A stretch of 64,000 nucleotides of DNA from Thermomicrobiales bacterium. GTDB taxonomy: Bacteria; Chloroflexota; Chloroflexia; Thermomicrobiales; UBA6265. Positions 58,982 through 64,000 of the stretch are shown piece by piece (the first letter of the stretch is position 1; every line of letters begins with the position of its first letter). The stretch spans positions 122,188 to 186,187 of the forward strand of contig JAGQGU010000005.1 in NCBI GenBank assembly GCA_020432165.1, written 5' to 3'. The notes beneath the pieces are model-generated. The model saw only the letters and a program-made list of their open reading frames with translations. It was not told where the DNA came from and searched no databases. The position numbers and the translations under genes were made by a program.

Positions 58982-59692
58982 ATGGACATATTGCGATCAC
59001 CCATCACCCGACGATCCCTTCTCGCATCCGTGACAGCGGCTGGCGTAACCTCCCGGCTTGTGGCCGCTCAGGACGATTCCACCCCGGAATCGACTCCCGA
59101 GCAAGTGCCGATCGAAAGCACCACCACCGGCGATCTTCCCAGTAGCGGTGCACTCCGTGGGGGTCCGGTTGGCGAGGACTCGCCGCAGGTGCGCGCCGCC
59201 AATCCTTCAGCTCCGGCGAATATCGTCATCGACTCTATCGGCGTGAATGCCGATATCGAGACGCTGAACATCGTCAACGGCGTGATGGAGAATCCGACCG
59301 GTCCGTGGGTTGTGGCCTGGTATCAGCAGACAGCAACGCTCGGTGAACCGGGGAATGTGGTGTTGGCAGGGCACGTCGATTTCTGGAATGTCGGCCCGAG
59401 CGTGTTCTTCAATATTCGTAATCTGGTTGAGGGCGATAGCATTGTGCTCACGGGTGAGGATGGCATTACTTACGAGTATGCCGTGGAATGGGTAGACACC
59501 TTCGATAACGAGACACTGGAAGCGGGCAAACTGCAGGAAGTCGTTGGCCCAACGGATCATCAGGCGTTGACGATGCTCACCTGCGGTGGCGAGTTCGATT
59601 ACGCGAACGGCCACTATCTCAGCCGCACCGTTTTGCGAGCAAACTTCGTGGCACCGCCCATGAGTACACCGGAGAGCACACCGAGCGCGTAA
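58982..59692 (+). CDS. sortase with a twin-arginine-like signal
   Basis: 236 aa. N-terminus ITRRSLLASVTAAGVTSRL is a twin-arginine-like signal, followed by an acidic Ser/Thr/Pro-rich spacer to about residue 75. The sortase barrel holds the expected triad: His131 (VLAGHVDFW), Cys201 (LTMLTCGG) and Arg215 (YLSRTVLRA). Closest to the class E/F types of Actinobacteria and Chloroflexi. No LPxTG-type substrate gene is in the window. Confidence 0.9.
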   Translation: MDILRSPITRRSLLASVTAAGVTSRLVAAQDDSTPESTPEQVPIESTTTGDLPSSGALRGGPVGEDSPQVRAANPSAPANIVIDSIGVNADIETLNIVNGVMENPTGPWVVAWYQQTATLGEPGNVVLAGHVDFWNVGPSVFFNIRNLVEGDSIVLTGEDGITYEYAVEWVDTFDNETLEAGKLQEVVGPTDHQALTMLTCGGEFDYANGHYLSRTVLRANFVAPPMSTPESTPSA

Positions 59693-59701
59693 AGGTCTCC
59701 G

Positions 59702-59722
59702 GAACCCCGGGGCCACATCTAG
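59702..59722. repeat. half palindrome CCCCGGGG with CCACATCT tail
   Basis: GAACCCCGGGGCCACATCTAG follows the sortase stop. The CCCCGGGG and CCACATCT parts link it to the elements at 43470-43679 and 18178-18203. Only one arm is present. Confidence 0.45.
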
Positions 59723-59789
59723 ATACCTTCCCCTTTCTCGCCAGACATCTTTTCTGGTTATCCCTACCCTGCCTGCCCATAGAGCGACC

Positions 59790-59795
59790 TACAAT
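59790..59795 (+). promoter_or_regulatory. -10-like box for the PspC genes
   Basis: TACAAT within GACCTACAATTG. The same GACCTACAAT 10-mer is seen in front of aconitase (13661-13670). No convincing -35 was found. Confidence 0.4.
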
Positions 59796-59862
59796 TGCCT
59801 CAGCAACCTGAGATAGTCAGGGCAGAGGCATCCGGCCTAATCCGGAGAAAGGAGCTCATTGC

Positions 59863-60072
59863 ATGACCAAGTCACGCCACAACAAGCGCATCTTCGGTGT
59901 TTGCGCCGGCATCGCCAACCAACTCGGTATCAGTACATTCTGGGTACGACTCTTCACCGTTCTTGCCGCTGCGGTAATCCCGGGCGTGTCGTTCCTGATG
60001 GTTTTGGCGGCCTACCTCACCTTGGCGCTCGTGCTGCCATTCGATGATGAATCGCGCACATTTGCTCGCTAA
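59863..60072 (+). CDS. PspC-domain membrane protein 1
   Basis: 69 aa, one PspC domain: NKRIFGVCAGIANQLGIS followed by a helix-rich part (WVRLFTVLAAAVIPGVSFLM). ATG after GGAGAAAGGAGC. These small proteins act in envelope-stress sensing (phage-shock-like). Followed by a second copy 22 bp downstream. Confidence 0.88.
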   Translation: MTKSRHNKRIFGVCAGIANQLGISTFWVRLFTVLAAAVIPGVSFLMVLAAYLTLALVLPFDDESRTFAR

Positions 60073-60094
60073 CAGATCAACTGGGGAGAACATC

Positions 60095-60322
60095 ATGAAA
60101 CTGAACATCACCATGGCCGGACGTCGTTTTTACCGCAGTACACAAGATCAATGGATTTTTGGTGTCTGCGGCGGTATCGCCCAGCATTTCGGCTGGAAGT
60201 CGACCTATGTGCGCATCGCGACCGCAGTTGGCGCCATCGCACTGCCGGGTATTAGCACACTCGCAGTGATTGTGCTCTACGTCGTTGCTGGACTCCTGAT
60301 CCCTGCGGACGACCAGGCCTGA
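60095..60322 (+). CDS. PspC-domain membrane protein 2
   Basis: 75 aa. WIFGVCGGIAQHFGWKSTYV and two short hydrophobic stretches. A GGGGAGA site is upstream; the ATG at 60095 fits the family N-terminus. Tandem duplicate of gene 1, with the same layout but diverged sequence. No pspA is visible. Confidence 0.88.
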   Translation: MKLNITMAGRRFYRSTQDQWIFGVCGGIAQHFGWKSTYVRIATAVGAIALPGISTLAVIVLYVVAGLLIPADDQA

Positions 60323-60341
60323 TAGCTCTGATATTCTTGTG

Positions 60342-60382
60342 CAAGACTCCGCCTCACCTCTTGCGGTGATCGCGGGGTCTTG
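60342..60382 (+). terminator. terminator or attenuator between pspC2 and thrC
   Basis: CAAGACTCCGC (60342-60352) pairs with GCGGGGTCTTG (60372-60382) with one non-Watson-Crick pair. A second, inner CACC/GGTG helix is possible, and TGGTTTGT follows. It lies 20 bases after the PspC stop and 31 bases before the thrC ATG, so it could terminate or regulate. Confidence 0.6.
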
Positions 60383-60412
60383 TGGTTTGTACCAGCACAA
60401 GGATGCAATAAC

Positions 60413-61705
60413 ATGTCGGTCTCGCTTCAGCTTCCGGTTCAGTGTGCGTTGTGTGGCAGCGTATTCGATGGCACAACGCAGATAACAGTCTGCACGCAGT
60501 GCGGCGGACTCCTGGATGCGGTGATCGATACCACCCAACGCCTCACGCCCGAGAGTTTTGACGCCCCACGGTACACACTTGAATCGCTCAGCGGCGTCTG
60601 GCGGTATCGACAACTCCTGCCGCAGATCGCAGACGAACATATCGTCAGCCGTCGCGAAGGCAATACGCCGCTCTACTGGCACGATGCGATCGCCACGTAC
60701 GCCGGGATGAACCCCGGCCAACTTGGCGTTAAGCACGAGGGTCACAATCCCACCGGCAGCTTCAAAGATCGCGGTATGACCGTGGCGGTGAGCCATGCGA
60801 AATCGGTCGGTGCCAGCGTGATCGCATGCGCCAGCACTGGCAACACCAGTGCATCGTTGGCCTCCTACGCTGCTACCGCCGGTATCCCGGCCATGGTGCT
60901 GATTCCGGATGGCAAGATCAGCATGAGCAAGCTCAGTCAAACGCTCGCCTTTGGTGCGAAGGTGGTGCAGGTAGCGGGCGACTTCGATGCCGCGCTGCAA
61001 CTACTGCGAGAGGTCACCGAGGAGTTCGATGTCTATCTCGCCAACTCGGTCAATCCCTTCCGACCGGAAGGTCAGAAGACGATTGTGCTCGAGATTCTGG
61101 AAGAGCTCGGCTGGAATATCCCCGATATCATCGCCTTGCCAGGTGGGAACCTCGGGAACACAGCTGCCTTTGGCAAGGCGCTGGTGGAGGCACACGCCGT
61201 GGGGCTTATTAACAAGCTCCCCCGCGTTGTCACCGTGCAGGCCGAGGGGGCTTCGCCCTTCTACAACTACTTCCAGAGTGGATTCGATCACTATGAGCCC
61301 ATGGTGCCGCACACGATTGCCTCGGCGATCAACATCGGTGCACCGGCATCCGTTGATCGTGCTCGCCGCACGATCCAAAACACGAATGGTATCGTCGCCC
61401 GCGTGACCGATGAGGAACTGCTTGATGCCAAGGCGGTGATTGATGCTGCGGGTATCGGCTGTGAGCCGGCTTCGGCAACGACGGTGGCTGGTGTCCGCCA
61501 ACTGGTGGCTGCTGGCGAGATTGCCCCGGATGCGCAGGTCGTATGCGTGCTCACCGGCAATGTGCTGAAGGATACCGACAATATCGTGAAGTACCATCTG
61601 GACGATGTAGACGGTGCTCCTCGGGCACGCGCGAACCGTCCGATTCGGATCGATGCGACGATGGATGCAATGAAGAAGGTGCTGGACGATGCGATTCTCG
61701 GTTAA
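60413..61705 (+). CDS. thrC: threonine synthase
   Basis: PLP enzyme making threonine from O-phosphohomoserine; 430 aa. An N-terminal zinc-ribbon-like pair (CALCG and CTQCGG at about 9-29) precedes the fold-type II domain. The PLP lysine is about Lys118 in TGSFKDRGM. ACASTGNTSASLA and GGNLGNTAAFGKAL are typical. The AAGGA site precedes the ATG at 60413. It overlaps thrB by 17 bases. Confidence 0.95.
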   Translation: MSVSLQLPVQCALCGSVFDGTTQITVCTQCGGLLDAVIDTTQRLTPESFDAPRYTLESLSGVWRYRQLLPQIADEHIVSRREGNTPLYWHDAIATYAGMNPGQLGVKHEGHNPTGSFKDRGMTVAVSHAKSVGASVIACASTGNTSASLASYAATAGIPAMVLIPDGKISMSKLSQTLAFGAKVVQVAGDFDAALQLLREVTEEFDVYLANSVNPFRPEGQKTIVLEILEELGWNIPDIIALPGGNLGNTAAFGKALVEAHAVGLINKLPRVVTVQAEGASPFYNYFQSGFDHYEPMVPHTIASAINIGAPASVDRARRTIQNTNGIVARVTDEELLDAKAVIDAAGIGCEPASATTVAGVRQLVAAGEIAPDAQVVCVLTGNVLKDTDNIVKYHLDDVDGAPRARANRPIRIDATMDAMKKVLDDAILG

Positions 61706-62588
61706 GGCACCGGCCACCTCGGCCAATCTCGGACCTGGGTTCGATACGATCGGTATCGCCCTCGATATCTGGAACACCGTCACCATCGATACCGATGTAA
61801 CTGCCAGCAGCATCACGAATACCGGTACAGAAGCGCCGCTGCTGCACGGCCGCGAGAATCTGACGCTGAGCGCGATGCGGCGCCTGGCGCATGAGTTCCA
61901 GCGCGAGTTGCCGCCGGCCTCTATCCTCGCTGATACCCAGATCCCGGTGAGTCGCGGACTCGGCTCCTCGGCGGCGGCGCTGACGATCGGGCTGGTGGCG
62001 GCGAATCTGCTGCTCGATCTCGGGCTGGATGACGATGATCTCTTCGAGCGCGCCTGGGCAATTGAGGGGCACGGCGATAACGTGGGTGCAGCCATCTATG
62101 GCGGCGCCGTGATGGCCGTATCAGAAGTCCGAGGTATCACCAAACTCTGCGACACCGATGATCTGGGACTGACCTGCGTGCTCTTCATTCCGGATATGAC
62201 CGGGGCCACCCACGCCGCGCGCGCTGCTCTGCCCGCGACGATTCCGCATAAGGATGGGACGGCCAATGTTGCTGCTGTCGCGGCGCTGACCGTGGGTCTG
62301 GTTCGACACGATCCCACGCTGATCGCAGCTGGTATGCATGATCGTCTCCACGAACCATACCGGGCCGCACTCTTTCCGCACCTGATTCCGTTGCAAGAAG
62401 TCGCACGTACGGCTGGCGCCGTTGGTGCGGTGCTTAGTGGAGCCGGTCCCACTGTGCTGGCGCTTGTCCATCCGGACCTGGTGGAAAATGTCAGCACCGC
62501 CATGGATCGCGCCGCCCGCGATGTGAAGGCTCCTGGTCGGGTGGTGCAGGTGAATCCGGTCAGCAACGGGTATGTTGTGAGCGACTAG
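61689..62588 (+). CDS. thrB: homoserine kinase
   Basis: ATP-dependent phosphorylation of homoserine before threonine synthase; 299 aa, GHMP fold. PVSRGLGSSAAALTIGL is the GHMP phosphate loop, KAPATSANLGPGFDTIG opens the protein, and GAVLSGAGPTVLAL the third motif. Its start lies within the thrC end, so the two are translated as a pair. No thrA (homoserine dehydrogenase) is in the window. Confidence 0.95.
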   Translation: MRFSVKAPATSANLGPGFDTIGIALDIWNTVTIDTDVTASSITNTGTEAPLLHGRENLTLSAMRRLAHEFQRELPPASILADTQIPVSRGLGSSAAALTIGLVAANLLLDLGLDDDDLFERAWAIEGHGDNVGAAIYGGAVMAVSEVRGITKLCDTDDLGLTCVLFIPDMTGATHAARAALPATIPHKDGTANVAAVAALTVGLVRHDPTLIAAGMHDRLHEPYRAALFPHLIPLQEVARTAGAVGAVLSGAGPTVLALVHPDLVENVSTAMDRAARDVKAPGRVVQVNPVSNGYVVSD

Positions 62589-62591
62589 GGT

Positions 62592-63971
62592 ATGGAAGAA
62601 CGGTACGGCATCCCGAGAAGAGAATCGGAATCGGTGGAGTTCAAGCTCTCGATGAGTGAGCTGGATCAGGCGGTAAAGTCTGGGACAGCCATGCTTAATG
62701 GCTCATTAGGTGGAGTGGTCTACATCGGTGTGAATGACGATGGCGAAATCGTTGGCATTGAGTTGGGCGATCGTTCACACAACAGAATGGCAACAGCCCT
62801 TGCTAAATTAGCCCCGACATACTGGCCTGAGACGGAAACAATCACGCTGGATTCTGGTCGAGTTGTGCTGGGTATGCGCTTTCCAGGAAATTCAGGGATC
62901 TACCGGTATCAGGGTCGTCCTTTTGTACGCATAGGGGCATCAAACCATGAGTTATCGGAAGATCAATACCAGAAAAAGGTGCTTGAAAGATTCCATAGCG
63001 TAGAACGGTGGGAACTAAAAAACTCCGGACTAGCTATTGAACACCTTAACACCGGACTACTGACAAGTATTGTCGAGAGTGCTATTAAGTCAGGACGTTT
63101 AGCAGATCCCAACACAAGAGACCCTGCCGCACTTCTTCAGGGTTTTGGGCTATTGTCTGATGGTCAGATCAACAATGCAGCTGCAGCACTACTCGGCAAA
63201 CCGGAATTTCTCGAACAGAAGTTTCCGCAATGTCGGGTGAGATTAGCAAGATTCGAAGGCGTCACCAAGAATCTGTTCCGGGATAACAGGCAGTTCACGG
63301 GTAACATCTTCGACCTGCTTCGCATATCGATGTCGTTCGTAGCGGAACACAATCCCGTGCGAAGTGAAATAGTTTCAGATCAGATACAGAGAGTTGATAC
63401 CCCGCTCTACTCACCTGATGTAGTACGTGAAGCTCTGGTGAACGCATTCACTCACAGAGACTATGCTGAACCAAGCGGGGCGGTAGATGTTGCTATCTAT
63501 GATGATCGAATGGAGATCGTAAGTACTGGAGGTTTACGTTTTGGTTTGACTGTAGAGGACTTACTGATTGTCCACCAGTCACGCCCCTGGAATCAGATTA
63601 TTGCGAGTGTTCTTCAGCGACAAGGAATCTTTGAGAGTTGGGGTCTTGGAACTACACGCATGATTGAAAGATCCAGAATTGCGGGCTCACCAGATCCTAT
63701 ATTTCTCGATAGTCGACATTCGTTCACTGTTCAACTGTCAAGATTCGTAATCTCGACAGCGTCAAACCTCAGCCAGGAGAATCGGATACTGGCGGCACTG
63801 GCTGAGTATCATTCGATGAGCCTCTCAGAGTTGTTCCATCTTCTCCATTGGGAGGGAACAAGGAGGCAGCTTCAGCTGGTTTTAGAGCGTCTCCGAACGG
63901 CACGGAAGGTCGAGGTCGTAGGTAGGAATCGTGGGGCACGGTGGCAATTGTCGAGCACGATGAAAGAATAG
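62592..63971 (+). CDS. AlbA/Schlafen-type ATP-binding regulator
   Basis: 459 aa. The N-terminal AlbA_2 (Schlafen-like) domain has SVEFKLSMSELDQAVKSGTA and GVVYIGVNDDGEIVGIEL; the centre has a GHKL-type ATPase-like block (YSPDVVREALVNAFTHRDY, VAIYDDRMEIVSTGGL, GQGI/GLGTTRMIE); and the C-terminus is a winged helix (LSELFHLLHWEGTRRQLQLVLERL). Related to putative transcription regulators or ATP-dependent helicase-like proteins. The gene is clearly more AT-rich than its neighbours and lies 3 bases after thrB, so it may have been acquired. Function is unknown; such genes sometimes sit in defence or mobile regions. Confidence 0.82.
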   Translation: MEERYGIPRRESESVEFKLSMSELDQAVKSGTAMLNGSLGGVVYIGVNDDGEIVGIELGDRSHNRMATALAKLAPTYWPETETITLDSGRVVLGMRFPGNSGIYRYQGRPFVRIGASNHELSEDQYQKKVLERFHSVERWELKNSGLAIEHLNTGLLTSIVESAIKSGRLADPNTRDPAALLQGFGLLSDGQINNAAAALLGKPEFLEQKFPQCRVRLARFEGVTKNLFRDNRQFTGNIFDLLRISMSFVAEHNPVRSEIVSDQIQRVDTPLYSPDVVREALVNAFTHRDYAEPSGAVDVAIYDDRMEIVSTGGLRFGLTVEDLLIVHQSRPWNQIIASVLQRQGIFESWGLGTTRMIERSRIAGSPDPIFLDSRHSFTVQLSRFVISTASNLSQENRILAALAEYHSMSLSELFHLLHWEGTRRQLQLVLERLRTARKVEVVGRNRGARWQLSSTMKE

Positions 63972-63975
63972 GAAA

Positions 63976-64000
63976 GTGCATTGACGTGCATTGACGTGCA
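63976..64000. repeat. 10-bp tandem repeat reaching the window edge
   Basis: GTGCATTGAC is repeated at 63976 and 63986 and begins again at 63996 (GTGCA). About 2.5 units are visible. The start of a longer array, an assembly edge, or an iteron-like region cannot be told apart. Confidence 0.6.

Noticed and set aside
1..64000. tRNA and rRNA genes
   Set aside because: No GGTTCRA-type T-arm with matching acceptor stem and no rRNA signature was seen by eye in any intergenic region. A tRNAscan-SE run would be decisive.

Overview
The window looks like the chromosome of a Gram-positive-type or monoderm bacterium with moderately high GC, most likely a member of the Chloroflexota close to Thermomicrobia. 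This is an inference. It rests on a fused GT39/YYY-type (DUF2298) membrane protein typical of Chloroflexi, a FhaA/FhaB pair, LytR-CpsA-Psr proteins, a sortase, PucR regulation, a long monocistronic aconitase, and frequent GTG starts with ATGA/GTGA overlaps. No rRNA, tRNA, phage, transposase gene or CRISPR array was found.

Layout. 1-5.6 kb: nitrogen assimilation, with the 5' part of gltB diverging from glnA and pucR. 5.6-11.5 kb: an aminotransferase diverging from a GntR regulator, then a lactate-oxidation (LUD) operon with a fused LutB-LutA protein, a small membrane protein and moaC. 11.7-18.2 kb: a fused SdhD-SdhC anchor, an FMN reductase, aconitase and TyrRS. 18.2-25.4 kb: cell-envelope and signalling genes (two LCP proteins around a thioredoxin-like gene, azlCD, apt, two FHA proteins, a GT2 and a Nudix protein). 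25.5-35.9 kb: a minus-strand complex I operon, nuoA-B-C-D-H-J-K-L-M-N, without nuoE/F/G or nuoI. 36.2-39.6 kb: nhaA behind a structured leader, then a TrkH/TrkA potassium system. 39.8-47.8 kb: an oxidoreductase, an RskA-like orphan, a 1410-residue GT39-YYY fusion, a GT4 and a UPF0324 permease. 47.9-52.5 kb: SDR, three glyoxalase-fold proteins, a PHP protein and DUF349. 52.8-62.6 kb: dipeptidase, fabI, yjbR, nfeD-slipin, an aminoglycoside-phosphotransferase-like kinase, a sortase, two PspC proteins, and thrC-thrB. 62.6-64 kb: a more AT-rich AlbA/Schlafen-type ATPase gene, then a 10-bp tandem repeat that reaches the window edge.

How it fits together. Much of the content is aerobic energy metabolism: lactate oxidation, the SDH anchor, aconitase, a ferredoxin-type or incomplete complex I, and Na+/K+ transport. 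A 10-bp palindromic box occurs both in front of the GntR/lactate operon and in front of sdhDC, which hints that they share regulation.

The most unusual layer is not gene content but palindromic DNA. Several families of short, nested, covarying hairpins sit between genes and also inside two reading frames, TyrRS and the giant glycosyltransferase, without breaking them. These elements, the nhaA leader RNA, the aconitase leader and the reduced complex I are the best candidates for follow-up.
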